From Pleurotus djamor (taxonomy: Eukaryota > Basidiomycota > Agaricomycetes > Agaricales > Pleurotaceae): a stretch of 64,000 nt of DNA. A program made the translations under genes and the position numbers. Below the pieces are notes generated by a model that saw only the letters and a list, made by a program, of their open reading frames with translations, searched no databases and had not been told where the DNA came from. The stretch lies in contig JAPEVF010000101.1 in the NCBI GenBank assembly GCA_029747585.1, positions 1-64,000 on the forward strand, written 5' to 3'. This document shows positions 21,836 to 33,531 of the stretch, in pieces. The number at the start of each line of letters is the position of its first letter. Within the stretch, counting starts at the first letter, position 1.

Positions 21836-23105
21836 TTACTCCGCGGTGAGACGACGAAAGGAAGACCAACCCACCTTAACATTGAGCCACTGCATCGTTA
21901 CATCGCGCACACGATCCCGCAGGTTGTACTGGCAGAGGTGACACTCGAGGTGAATACCTAGTGGTTTCAGGGAAGTCTCAATCAACGAAGTTGGCATATC
22001 TACAAGGCAACATCAGATCGTTCAATGATTGTCGAGAGTGGATAGATCCTACCTGGGGTAGCTTCCCAGACTAAAGACGCGACAGCCAGCGTCCAGGCTC
22101 GGGCCAACTTCTTCTGGTCAAACGGACCACACACAGTTGTGGGTGCGTGTAGAGGAGGAGGTTGGGCTAGGAGGCGCTTCAGAGCCTCTACTCGTCCAAG
22201 GAGCAGAAATGTCAACTTCTTTAAATAGACGGCCCCCATTCGGGCTGCAGCGTGATCAGATATGGCGTGGAGGGGTGTGGAAAGGAGATATTGCGAAGAC
22301 ATGATAGCCAGATCTTCAATGGAGTGATGCGCTGCTAGAATATAAACGGAAACGGGGTGGAGCGGAGCATGCGAAAGAAGGAGCGAGTACAGAGGCGATG
22401 GGTTTGGGGACTTCAACGAAGGGGGGGTCGGATTGCTCAGCGAAAGTCGAGCTTGTGGGTTTGGGTGCGAGTAGACACACGATACTGGGGCGACGCCGTA
22501 TGAGGGGAGTAAGTCGACGGCCTCAATCAGTGTATTCGTTGACGGGGCAAAAGAAGCGCAAGATATATTATAGACTGCATGCAAGAGAACGTTCAGCGTA
22601 GCCGAATGAACGGGTATGGGCTGAATCGGAACGGTATGATTCGAGAGGGCGTCCATGACGTCCGCACTGGGCATTTGTCGGAATTGGTTACTGAGCAGAC
22701 CGTCAAATTCGTTTGTGGACATTGCTGTCAGAACGTGCGCGTGAACATAAAAATGAACAGAGTCCGAAGACAGTAAAATTAGGGAAGGAAGGATATCATT
22801 GTGTCGAAACTGAGGAGAGAAGGACGTAGAAACAGATATGAGAGTCGAGCCGTCCGTAGCGTCTGAAGTGGGTAGGTCGGGCAACATCACGGCCTGAGGA
22901 GATTGCTAGAAAAGGGAAAGGATTTCGTCAATTTTCTGAAAGATGTCAAGTCGTGAAAACCTACCGGGGGCGTCGGGCCTTGGACAAACAGGGTTCCATT
23001 GGGCGTGGCGACACCGCTTTTTTCAAAATCAAATTCTAAGCGCAAGATGAGAAACGTTACTCTCAATGACGGTCAAAAATTTGTACCCAAGTCGCCGGTA
23101 GTCAT
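21836..23105 (-). CDS. BTB/POZ-domain protein A
   Basis: Exons read on the minus strand join in frame. A short first exon MTTGDL (ATG at 23105-23103) is followed by EFDFEKSGVATPNGTLFVQG, then AVMLPDLPTSDATDG, and the main exon to about 22050. The core has LPSLILLSSDSVHFYVHAHV, the usual start of Agaricomycete BTB/POZ folds. It is followed by ATLNVLLHAVY, EAVDLLPSYG and LYSLLLSHAP, and a C-terminal exon with SLIETSLKPLG, CHLCQYNLRDRV and a stop at 21836-21838. BTB domains mediate dimerisation or act as Cullin-3 adaptors; the partner is unknown. A TATA-like TTATATA lies at 23181-23187, about 75 bp upstream. It is a paralogue of the gene at 25421, in inverted orientation. The final exon boundary is uncertain. 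Confidence 0.72.
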
Positions 23106-23180
23106 TTGTGTGCAGGGAAAATAACGATCATAGAGGGGGGAAGAAAAAAGAGGAAACGAAGTTGATGGTCAGCCGGGGCT

Positions 23181-23187
23181 TTATATA
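23181..23187 (-). promoter_or_regulatory. TATA-like box of BTB gene A
   Basis: TATATAA on the minus strand is about 75 bp upstream of the inferred ATG at 23105. Confidence 0.4.
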
Positions 23188-24414
23188 CGCAAAAGCCCAG
23201 CGATCGGCGTTCGTTCGAAGCAGGACGCGCACTGACCAGGATCCACAAGCTACGGCTCACAAATGTCGTCATTGGTCATGCAATGACAGGGCTCCTTGAA
23301 TACAACCTAGATGGACTCCATCCTCGAATGGAAATATGGGGGTCACTGTCTTCCGGTCCCGGAGTCGGAAGTGATTCAGCCAAGCCTTTGGAGCGGCGCG
23401 TTGCAAAAATGAATCATCCACGCTCCATTCGATATGGGAGCTAGAAGTGGGTATATCGAACGGAGAAGAGAAGGATACATATCTCGCGGGCTGAGTGTAG
23501 CTCAAAGTAGCAATCAGTGTGAATTCGGAGTCAGTTGGTGACCCAGAGATAAAGTAAACCGTCCAATAGGCAAGTAGAAGGGAACTTTTCATCCGAGATC
23601 AATGTTCTTGATGCGCAAAGATTGTGACATGCTGTTGAATCCCCAAGAAAGTGGAGTGTGTAGCGTTACGGTCTTCGAAAGAATGGAGATATGAGGCCGA
23701 CTGAGTGTACGTATTCCCAGATCAAAGCGTGGCGACTCGAGAGTATCGAAGCTAGCCAACTTTGAGAACGCCGCAGTCGGTGCTGGGTCTCACACGTTGA
23801 ACGTCTATGAGACAGTAATAGAATGAAAGGATAAAACTCACCGACTGCTGGGGAAAAGCCAAGGGAAAAGCTGGAGGCGGTGCGACTTGGGGTGGCCGGC
23901 AAGAACAAGCTGGCAAGCGCTCATTGAGCGCCCGAACATGCTCTAACTGTCGGCCCATGTTGTCAAACCTTTACATCCCAGTTCCCCAAGTGCCCAAAGG
24001 TACTCCGGCGCAGCAAATGCAAACCACCGGACGAAGCGAAGAACTCCGCATGTTGACGACACTGCTCAACGCCATGAGGGGGAATGACACTGAATTTGAA
24101 GACCCCGAAGGCCTCAACGGAGTCAAGGCAACGGCACCCACTGAACTTGAACGTTGAAACGCAACTCAGTCAAACCGCAACATTGATTCTGAATCTAAAG
24201 GGCCGCGTCTGAGTGACGTTCTATTCTGGTGAGACTGATTCTCAATTGACGGGCGGCCAGAACTCCTAAGCACCGAAGGTCGCAGTCACCTCGGATACAA
24301 CACTCCCAGCAAGGCTGAAGGTCATGCCAAGCGGCCGCACGATCCGTAAGCCCTTTTATAGTTCAAGAGTACGATTGATTGAATATTGTCAACGTAGCGC
24401 ACTCACCTGGCAGC
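23188..24414. other. Spacer between the BTB genes, left part
   Basis: A minus frame at 23269-23592 starts with a signal-peptide-like MKSSLLLAYWTVYFISG but has no other support. Otherwise nothing is recognised. Confidence 0.35.
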
Positions 24415-24543
24415 ATCACACATAACAGCCAACATCTACTCTGGAGTAGTAGCACCACCGCCCAGAGGCTTCAAAAGCGACCGTGGGTCGTGCCTGAGTG
24501 TCGTACTTCCTGGGTGGGAGACCTCGGGAGCTGCGTGTGGTAA
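24415..24543 (+). pseudogene. 5S rRNA-like sequence, probably degenerate
   Basis: The 3' part, GCCTGAGTGTCGTACTT then GGGTGGGAGACC, CGGGAG and GTGTGGT, resembles the 3' half of fungal 5S rRNA (AGTAGTAC, GGTGGGNGACC, CGGGAAUCC, GTGCTGT). The preceding CTCTGGAGTAGTAGCACCACCG and CTTCAAAAGCGACC can be laid against CTCTGAAAGCACTGCATCCCG and CTGCAAAGTTAACC. Several gaps are needed and no T-run terminator follows, so a pseudogene or a 5S-derived repeat is more likely than an active gene. Confidence 0.38.
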
Positions 24544-25420
24544 CATCTCCTCATCCCGCTACCATTTGCGCGATCCCTAGCAATATTAGGACCCGCTTAG
24601 CAAACGGCGCCATAACCCTCTAAGATTTCACCTCTGGCATTGGCACAACGAAACTGCGCTGGCTGCTCCGTCGCTGTTGATGAATCCGTGCTTCTATAGT
24701 CTGCTTCTGCTAGGGGGGTGGATGTGCTGTAGAGGAGGAAAGTGGGGTTGGCCCCACTTGTGACGCCAACGTGGAAATGTTGCGCACTAGACCTCCTCAG
24801 GGACTGATCTCTAGCAGCTTTCGGTATCTTCGCCGGACGACGTCGTTTGAGTCGACTTCAAAAACCTCCCTGCAATGGGTGAGGCGAGCCGTCTATCAAG
24901 TGGTGGTGATGGTCGCAGCCGTATCTCTGCGCTATGCGATGAGGCGCTTTGGGGAACATCTCAGCCTCTTAATTATCGCTTCCCTGAGATAATCTGGAGC
25001 TTGGGGTGGAGAATAACGGCAGCTCCATATTCCAGTTCTATTCCCATTAACCCCCCCCCCCTAACTATCCTCTCTCCCCTTCAGTCATGTTATTCGCCGA
25101 AACAAGTTATAAGCTCCCTCGAAGCTAAATAACCCTCGAATTAGACAAGGTTGCTCGGCCATGTTGTTTCCTACCCAGTTTCAAGACTATTCGTGTCACG
25201 GAGTGCGATGAGTAGGGGGACGTTGTCAGTCAGCCGTCATGTAAGTGGATGCGTGGCTTTAGGTTACGGATGATGACGACATGGGCACGGTATGTCAGAC
25301 TTCTTGCCTAGAGTTGAGCTCTTCTATAGGATACACTTGTTTGGTTTCAGACACAGATATAAGCTTCTCACCACGTTTGAAGCGCTTTCTTTGTCCTCCT
25401 CCGCCATCTCCTCTCGAAAT
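24544..25420. other. Spacer between the BTB genes, right part
   Basis: No gene is supported. It contains a homopolymer run of C near 25051. Confidence 0.4.
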
Positions 25421-26764
25421 ATGCACGCTGGTCAATCTTCGCCTTCAGGTGAGCCGACCCTGGTTTTGAGGTTGCTTGAATCGCCTTTGATGTCAGCATA
25501 GGTGCCGCAGTCACCCAAAATCCAACTCCCCCGGTATGCTCCACGACTACCTTCTACCTTCCTATAATAGTCGTTAACATCTCTTGGGCTTTCTCTCACA
25601 ATCAAGGATTCCCCCACGCAGCTTCACACAAAATCCATGAAAATCGCGACTGTACCGCATGTGACGATCCCAACGGTCTCGACATCTTTCCCGCCCGATA
25701 GGCGGAGCGATGTCGTTCTTCCTTCCTTGATCTTACTTTCCTCTGATTCTGTGCAGTTCTACGTCCACGATCATGTCCTTCAAGCTGCCTCTAACAACGG
25801 CTTCCATGGTTTGCTGGGAGGCAGTGGGCGGAGACCGTCTTTGCAAGCCTCGAATGTTATCGATGCAGCGCCAGCTATCACGATCAAACCAGTACCTATG
25901 AACTCGGCGACCTTGAATGTCATCCTTCACGCCGTTTACGGAACGTCTGCTTCAAAATTCGCACCGTCATTGGATACCCTTGTTGACGCCGTTGATTTGC
26001 TCCCTAAATACGGTATCTCGCCAGAAGCTTGTATCTTTTCCTCATCCGACTCGTCGCCATACGCTTCACCATTATACACTCTCTTGTTGTCAACAGCGAA
26101 GACGTACCCGTTACCCATGTACGCCCTAGCTGCGCATCATTCTCTTGACGACCTTGCCACCGCCTCGTCAAAATATTTACTCAATACTCCGTTCCATGCT
26201 GTGTCGGACCAGGCAGCTATTAGGATGGGCCCTATTTACTTAAAGAGGCTGTCGTTTCTGCAACTGGGGCGGGCGGCGGCGTTTAAGGACTTGGTTTCTG
26301 CGCCACCGAACCCACATTCGCCGACACCGTTGTGTGGGGATGAGGAGCAGTCTAGACTGGGAAGAGCTTGGACGTTGGCAGCGGGGTCGCTGCTTTGGGA
26401 TGCTCAAGCTGGTGATTGCCGTTATTATAACTCCCTGACGGTGGACTAATTCTCCTTGGCCAGATATACCGGCATCGTTGATTGAAGAATGCCTGCGCCC
26501 ATTGGGAAACTTGATTCAATGCCATCTGTGCCAACATTCTCTTCGGGATCGGATCAGTGAAGTCATCTTGGAGTGGTCTCAGGTCAAGGTAAGCACTTCG
26601 GACTGTCAATCGGTTCGAACACCCCACCCTTCGAAGTACCTATCATCACTCTCCATATGTTTTCCTTTTCCTCTTTTTCCATTCCTGAAATCCGTCTCAG
26701 TCCACTTTACTCACACCTCAGTCTCCCTTGCTATGGTTCCTTGCTCCTCTAGCGCACGATATAG
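25421..26764 (+). CDS. BTB/POZ-domain protein B
   Basis: ATG at 25421 opens MHAGQSSPSG, which splices (GTGAGC to CATAG) to AAVTQNPTPP and then to DSPTQLHTKS and the long exon. The core reads VLPSLILLSSDSVQFYVHDH, ATLNVILHAVYG, DAVDLLPKYGISPEAC, YTLLLSTAKTYPLPMYALAA and GRAWTLAAGSLLWDAQA. A C-terminal exon from 26464 gives DIPASLIEECLRPLGNLIQC, CHLCQHSLRDRISEVILEW. It matches BTB gene A exon for exon, including the CHLCQ-NLRDR motif, so the pair arose by inverted duplication of about 2.3 kb spacing. The last donor (GTAAGC at 26589) probably splices to a very short final exon ending at TAG 26762-26764; that end is a guess. The role would be protein-protein adaptor; the partner is unknown. Confidence 0.72.
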
Positions 26765-27119
26765 GGATTCCAATGACGTATGTTGCTTAGGCTACGTACG
26801 GATATATTTTGCTTCCTCTCCATTCGGGCACCACGTTTCTACGTACCATCTTGGGACATTGGGGACATTTGTAGCACTCTTGCACCATTCGTATCTTTTG
26901 TACACATTGGTTGATCATATTTTTGGCTTACTGCGCAACGAGCTTACTTCCTGGATCTCACTTGAGGCCATGGTAACTTACATCCTACTTCGAGTGAACT
27001 TGTCAGGAACCCTCTCACAGTATTGCGGTTGAGGGCGTCTGGCGGGCATAGTGGGAAATTGGAATCAAGTGGGAACTAAGAGGGGGTGTTGGCGGGGCTA
27101 AGGAACGTGCAGGTTGCCA

Positions 27120-27175
27120 TGGTCCCCAGATTTACAGGTAAAACTAGTGGTCCCCAGATTTACAGGTAAAATAAT
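27120..27175. repeat. 28-bp direct tandem duplication
   Basis: TGGTCCCCAGATTTACAGGT plus AAAACTAG is followed at once by the same 20-bp word plus AAAATAAT. The copies agree at 25 or more of 28 positions, which points to a recent event. Confidence 0.85.
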
Positions 27176-27785
27176 GTGTTCTGAAACTAGAAAGAGGAAA
27201 GAAGGATGCCCGAGTTGGCATTTGCGCTCGTTGTCCTATGCAGGCTCCTATCTACATAAAGCAAAGTTGACGAAGTGATCGTGAGAAATCCCTTTCACAC
27301 GGTCAGAGATTCAGATTAGTGTTCACCCTCATAGGGTCCGACGCTGTCTCCGCACGCGCTTGAACCTGCAGTAACCCACGTATAGTCCTGCTCTTTATGC
27401 TCTCGGTTAGCTCCCATCGTCCTCGTCGATTCGTTGGCCGAAATTCCGATGGGCTGTGTTTCTTCGCTTCCTGGAACTCTCATTGTGAATGATTGCGGCT
27501 ACGTGGACTGCTAAATGATGCGCTCAAATCGCGTTTCCTAGACAGGTGTGCCAGCTGAGCCCTATTCCGACGAAGATATCTACTACCTTTATGTAGACGT
27601 GCTTCAGGTGGGTTAAATTGGAGTGTTAGTTTCAGCAATCTTACTAACCCAATCCAGCTATCTAGATCCCTTGCTTGGTCTAACTAGACGGCGCAGCGCG
27701 CCGAAGAAACACCTTGCTTTCGGCAGGTACACGTTACTTTTTCGAAGATATAAAATTGAAAGCTTGACCTGGCATCTGTCTGTCA

Positions 27786-27828
27786 GCGCACCTCGCCGCC
27801 CAACCTTCGGTTGGTCGGGCTCGGTGCG
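27786..27828. repeat. Imperfect inverted repeat with TTCG loop
   Basis: GCGCACC-TCGCCGCCCAACC and GGTTGGTCGGGCTCGGTGCG fold on each other with few mismatches. The central C-TTCG-G would be the very stable cUUCGg tetraloop in RNA. No gene is recognised around it. It may be a structured RNA element, a transposon end or a terminator-like structure. Confidence 0.55.
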
Positions 27829-28360
27829 GGGTTGAAGGAAAACCACGCAAGGCGAGTTGAAGGCGAGTGCGAGTGGCTTGGCATTTTGCACAATAGCCTT
27901 TTTTGGAATCGGGACCAGTGTGAATGCTTAGCGCGCGTCTATGTGGGGCCACACGCCCATAAAAGGGAATGATATCCTTAAAAGGCGATTTATGAGCAAG
28001 GTAAGACCTTGCAAAGCAAGGTGACTGCCTTCGTGTCGTCCGTGGTGGTCCAATGACGCTCGGCCCCCAATTCTCAACGCTCTATGGAGGGTTAGAGCTC
28101 GATGTGCTTCCATGTTGTCAATTTTGGGATATCACCAATGGAAACTTCGTTATCTTACTCGTTCACAAACTTTCGGCCAGTCCGATGCTGAGTCCTTGAG
28201 GTGCCATCGAGCAACCATCGAGTCTAGCGTACCTCACTGGCTTCAAGCAAATTCGACACTGGCGTATGGTCCTCTCCAGATTCTGTGGGTTCATCGAGGC
28301 TATACTGTCAGAAGTTTGTTCTGATCTCTTCGTTCGTTTTCCTGCCTCATACTCCTTAGG

Positions 28361-28367
28361 TATATAA
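28361..28367 (+). promoter_or_regulatory. TATA-like box of family copy 4
   Basis: TATATAA lies about 44 bp before the ATG of copy 4. Confidence 0.45.
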
Positions 28368-28404
28368 CGGTTGGGCACCTTCCCCAATAACCTTATAGTC
28401 CATT

Positions 28405-29340
28405 ATGAACCTCAACACTCACATCGATGGCTTGACCCCACCAAGCGGAACGACATTCTTTGATTGGTGCGTCCTGAATCACTTTTCTCAGTGCTGCGAA
28501 CGCAGACTTACCCTCCCGTGCAGCGAAGACATTATGCTTTTCCACAATCAATCCATCACCGGTGGCGAAATGACATGGTGGATTACCGTATACAAATACT
28601 GTACCGGCGCAATCCCCACCGATCCAGATTTCGCCAAGAAACGAGGCGCCATCATCCTTGTCATCGTTCACCATGGGTACTTCAGGACGAAGGATAATAA
28701 CTGGGGATCCCAGGCTTTCAGTGTCGAACACGATTCCCCTGCCGTTAGGCATCTGAGGATCTATCCCGCTGCGTTCTCTGGAGTTCCAAATCCCGGAATT
28801 ATTGATCCTACCAACGTCGCTGGCGTCTGTAAGGAGTCTCGCTTCCATCTTTGGTGCTGGTGACTGACAGCCGAATCCTTCGCTCTGTATAGATGGAATC
28901 AACTTTGAGATGTCGCTGCGATTATTCAAGAACCGTGGTCACGAAACTTTTGTTTTCCCTGCTCAATACAAGGAGACCTTTGTACGATCGCCCAAAACAG
29001 CAACGAATGGGTATCAGAACCATGACTCCCATGTGTTTAGCGTTATTAAGGAGCAAGGGGCTTCGCCACCGTCGTCCCGTCATCCTATTAGGGCCGTTTC
29101 CGTTCTCAAATGCTACGACCCCTCTCAAAAAGTCACCTTCAGTGGGTAAACTCTTTCTCTCCCATTTTGAAGGGAACCTTACCTTTTGATGCTACCGAAA
29201 GATTTCAAGCATTATGCCAGTCATAACGTAAGTCATGTTCTGTCGAATGGCTCACTGGCATGCCTAACGGTGTGTATTAGAAGGTGAAACATGACGAGCT
29301 TGTTCGTGAGGTCAAACTCGACCTCTCTGAGTTTCAGTAG
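28405..29340 (+). CDS. Unknown family copy 4, intact and most diverged
   Basis: Same five-exon architecture and intron phases as copies 1-3, but 7 kb away across the BTB pair. Landmarks: GLTPPSGTTFFD in exon 1; EDIMLFHNQSITGGEMTWW, VYKYCTGAIPTDPDFAKKRG and AIILVIVHHGY in exon 2; FEMSLRLFKNRGHETFVFPA and RAVSVLKCYDPSQKVTF in exon 3; and a last exon ending VKLDLSEFQ with TAG at 29338-29340. It is closer to copy 1 than to copies 2 and 3 (MLF, TDPDF, FVFPA, YKYCTGA shared). Frames and splice sites are all intact, so it is probably expressed. Function is unknown; no signal peptide is visible. Confidence 0.76.
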
Positions 29341-29536
29341 ACCATGATCGCGTAGGAATTGTTCTTCGTTGTCAAACCTCCTTCTGTCGCGAATTGTATC
29401 AATGAATCGCAGTCCACATAAATGCGCGCGTGGCAGTACTTGTTGAACAAGCTTGCCGGAGATTTCCAGCGCTAGTCCTAGGCGCTTAGGCCGGCCTTTG
29501 TCCTGATGGAAGTGGTCCGAATGCGTAACCAAAACC

Positions 29537-31219
29537 ATGCAACCTCAGAGCACGCCGGTCCTCCCCGTCGAGGTGTGGACTCACATCGCGAGTTACATAC
29601 CTCCTTCGAGCTACCCTAGACTGTGTGGACTCAACCGAGTCTTGTATGAAATCGGGATGAACATTGTTTACCGACATTTCCGAGTAGACGCCATTCGACC
29701 TTCCACATTGGCTAGACTTCATAGTATCAGCGGGCACGTTGATTTCCCTCCTTTTACGTTACGACAACGGCTGATTGAGCACACGCTAGGGATGCATTAG
29801 TTGCTCAGCGAATTCAAATCTTCGAGTTTGATGTTGCCCGTCTGGTCAATGCCGCACACATCCGCCGTTTCAAAAGAAAGCGGAGAACGATAAACGCATT
29901 TCTCGCACAGCTTCAGTCCAAGAAATTGCTGGATAATGATGATGATGTGACCTCTATACTCCTCCACGCGGTCGATAAAATGCTCAATGTCCGGGATTTG
30001 CGATTATGGTTGCCCCGAACCGCCGCAGACATGGAGTCCTGTGCAAAGCTTTTAGAAAACCTGTGGCAGAGGACTTCATCACGCACTGATACGCTGTACC
30101 TCGCCGTTTCCTTATCCGTATCGCGCTTTCTCCCCCTTATTTTCAGCACTTCACTCTCCGTGGTAAAAGCTCTGACGCTCCGTGTAACCAGTGATGGGTA
30201 TATCCACCAGGCGGCGTTACAGTCTTTAGCAAAGCTTATAACTGTCATGGGAACTGACGTTGCATCCTTCTGCCTCTCTTTGGATGCTCAAAGTCAAGTG
30301 AATATTGACTACCATCTTTTGATGGACACCCTTGGTACGTGCTTACGCCTTCTCGTCATGGATCAATCATCGCTTACCGCCTCAGACTTTATGCCTACAC
30401 TCAGAATCTTGTCCTTGACAACCTCTTTGTGCGATAACAATGGTCCCTCTGCTGTAGCATTCATCAATAAACATGGAGCCAATCTTGAAGAACTGTCACT
30501 CTTTCCAATCGAGTTCTCCCATTCATCTACTACTCCAGCCATCTCGGAATTGAATCTACCCAATATTCACTCGTTCTGTCTACACCTTGTTCTCCCCAGT
30601 CCTATACTGTGGACGGCGGGCATGCTGAAGTGGGAAAGGCTAACTCGGCTTAGACTCGTGACTGTTTGTCCTTCGGACTTTGAGGTGACTGTCTTGCCCG
30701 TCTGCCAGGCATTCGACAGGTCGGGCTTGGGCAAGCACTTACGCGAACTTCAATTAGATGTTGAGGATGTGGGGGCTAGCCTTTTTGACCGTCTTTCGAA
30801 GACATTTCCGCATCTGCGTATCCTATCTATCTTCATCCGACCAAAGCATCATCGCTTCCATCCGCACATCGTGAGCATATTTCAGGAAAACCTTTTCTTA
30901 GTTGTAAACTGAACCACACTCGACTTCACAGTATGCCGTGGCGATGCGCGAATCGTTCGCTTTTAGTAACTACGCTCGGTGGAAATTGTTTGACTTGACG
31001 GTGGCCTATGTTGATTCTTTTGGAGATTTGAAGCCATCTTATGAAGTGATGCGTGCCGCTGCGGAGTTCATTCCGAACATCCGAAGCTTTGTCAATACAG
31101 GCCATACGGACGAACCGGCTCCCTTACCATCTATAGCATATACCTGTGAGTTTGTCTTGCATTCAACCGCTTCATATCTCATCAGTCGAAAAGGGACCCA
31201 CATCCACGCTCTCCCATGA
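29537..31219 (+). CDS. F-box / leucine-rich-repeat protein 1
   Basis: The N-terminus LPVEVWTHIASYIPPSSYPR followed by LCGLNRVLYEIGMNIVYRHF is an F-box. An intron from GTATCA (about 29728) to ATTAG (29801) joins ARLH to IAQRIQIFEFDVARLV. The large exon to about 30870 carries leucine-rich stretches (NVRDLRLWLP, LEELSLFPIEF, LRELQLDVEDV, FPHLRILSIFIRP). An intron beginning GTGAGC leads to YAVAMRESFAFSNYARWKLF and AAAEFIPNIRSFVNTGH, a C-terminal block shared with the F-box gene at 48059-49688. F-box proteins recruit targets to SCF ubiquitin ligases; the substrate is unknown. The end is ambiguous: reading straight on gives a stop at 31219, while splicing the GTGAGT at about 31145 would extend it to 31320. 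Confidence 0.72.
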
Positions 31220-31320
31220 TGAGGACGGTGGTGGCGCTTGGATTGTTCGGTCAAAGACAAGCACCCTGTTCTCGAAGTTCTCTACACCTTCCGTGTTTCC
31301 CATGTACCGAATATGATTGA

Positions 31321-33531
31321 AGACAGGAAGCGGTGACTGCTGTGCCGAGTCCTCTCCGCATACAGGGACAATGATTCCAGCCAAGCAACTCAATCACGCC
31401 TTTCTTCCACCAACAATTGTCCATCTAATTTCCCAAACTATCCCGATTGGACTGTGACCTGTGGAAACGTGATACCGCATCAGTATGTGCCCGCATTTCA
31501 TGCTTCCGCATAGAGAACTCTCTTCTCAAATTGCTTCAACACGTTTTATGCGCCTTTCATTCATATTCATTGAGTCAGTTTGCTTTGTCTGAGCTTCCCA
31601 CCTATTAGAGCTTCAGCACCACTTGGTCCGAAATTTCCCGTTTCCATATCACCGCAAACTACATAACAGCGATTGGTTCATTTAGGCCTTTCTCCCGTCT
31701 GCTTCCTTTCAATCGTAACTCACACCGTCTCAGAACCAATGTTGGGACTCCGCTCAAGCATAGAAGGATCGCCAAAAATAACACACAAATTCTTCGTGAA
31801 CCGCGGTTCGATGCGGTCAGAAGTCCCTACCGAACTGGAAACCGCCGGTCCGTCAGTCAGACCACGATATTCCGATATAAAGGGAACACACGTTTCGGTA
31901 TTTGACGATGTGAAGCCGAGCTGTCTGGAGCAAAGTCCATGTGTGTATGTCACACAGCATCACTTGCCGTCCAAAGGCTTTGACACCAATTTCATCTAAT
32001 CCGCTTTCCCTAGAACCAAAGAACAAGAGGATTGAAGCCGGATGGATTGACCTGCCTTACGTGTCAACCCCAGTACAAGCACAAAATGAAACGAATCGGC
32101 ACCAACATTCGGGCGTTTCCCTTCCTTCATCGTTAGCACAACTTGAAGGGTGCTGTGTGTTCAATTTACTCCGAACCTAAGCAATAAGCGAGCAGGCCTG
32201 ATCACTTGATGAATGAGCTTCGCAAGGACTCCCACTTCTCGGATGAATCTATTTCACAGCTTGCCCATGTCTTTCTCTGGTCTCTTGGCACATCTTTCCC
32301 CCACGCCGTTACGATACTGCAGACATCTTCACGCTTGTGTCGCGCACATTTTCCAGCTTCTCAACCTCTTGTTTCTCTACACTGGATGTGGACCCCTTCA
32401 GGCCAACCTCTGTAGGTCTGTTCCTGGTTGGAATCTAGTCGTGGACCCACCGAAGTTACCACATCGCAACAAATCCGATTATCCCTGATAAGCACCTTCT
32501 TGCAACGCCACGATCACGCCGCCCGCCGGCTCATGTGAGAAGATCTCGGTTGTACGCCCACACGAACTTATCCAAACCTCGCTAGAGCAGTAACGGATAA
32601 GTCGCCGTAGTACCCGTGTCACCACCCGTGTACTCTTGACTGGCCAGCGTCTGGGAGACCTAGACACCTCAATTCCGTTTACCCCCATACCGACTAGCTT
32701 GACCCTCTGGATTGAGTGATGGCCCCATCGGACCGAGGTTTCGTTGTGTGGATGCCGCCGGCTCGTGCCTAAGGATGGTTACATGTCTGATCATACAGCG
32801 TGGTTCAGCTTGCCACGGTGTGTCAAAATGGGAACAGCGTATGTGCACCAACTGGATGTGATTTTTCATATCACCCTTCGCCTCTCACGTCTGCTCTCCA
32901 ACCTCTCTTTCTCTCCTTTCCACACAGGTAAGTCATCCTCCCCCCATTCCCTTCGACGACAGGACTGAATCCACTCTCAGTAGGAACACCGTTGCGGATA
33001 AATTACAATGTCGTTTGCGGCTGTTATTTTCCGCCGACCTGGCCTAATCTTCTTTGGTCTCTTTCTGACGAACGTCGCCGCCACCAAATCCGCACAAAAC
33101 GATCAATGAGGTCAGTAACTGGGCATTGTTCCACGTCTGGTCGGATCTGATAGCCGCACGATAAGTAGGCGAAGATCTTAAACTATATTGTTTCAGGCCC
33201 CCCAACTTGGTCTAGACAGGAAAAATACGTGCTGGTGCATTTTACAGACGTTCACCTCCGGTCGTAGGTAAGTTCCTCGCGCAACCATATGGGACACTTC
33301 GCTCCAACTTGAACTCACACCAAGCGGTAGACAAGGACTCGTGATTGACAACGTGTTGCAGGGACTGAATACAAAGCATCTACAAAGTGGGCAACGAAGA
33401 CATGTAAGGACGAATATGATACACTCCTGGATGGGCTGGGCTCTACTGACACGCAGCGTACAGGTATACAACATGGGGATGGGACAGGACATGAGGGGAT
33501 GCAAAGCAAATACCGAGACCATATTGGCCTT
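31321..33531. other. 2.2 kb without a supported gene
   Basis: Frames are short on both strands. A 34-codon plus frame at about 33010 starts like a signal peptide (MSFAAVIFRRPGLIFFGLFL) but is too short to call. Confidence 0.4.

Larger units (their letters stand above)
26765..28360. other. Intergenic with a tandem repeat and a strong hairpin
   Basis: No gene is supported in 1.6 kb. It contains a 28-bp tandem duplication (27120-27175) and an inverted repeat (27786-27828), listed separately, and a perfect 7-bp stem (ACCTTGC, loop AAA, GCAAGGT) at 28006-28022. Confidence 0.5.

Noticed and set aside
23269..23592. 107-codon minus frame with a hydrophobic start
   Set aside because: Signal-like N-terminus alone is weak evidence; no splice support or family motif.
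25045..25065. C run between TTAA and TAAC resembling a telomere repeat
   Set aside because: Only one homopolymer run; no repeated TTAGGG or CCCTAA units.
33010..33111. 34-codon frame with signal-peptide-like start
   Set aside because: Too short and without further evidence.
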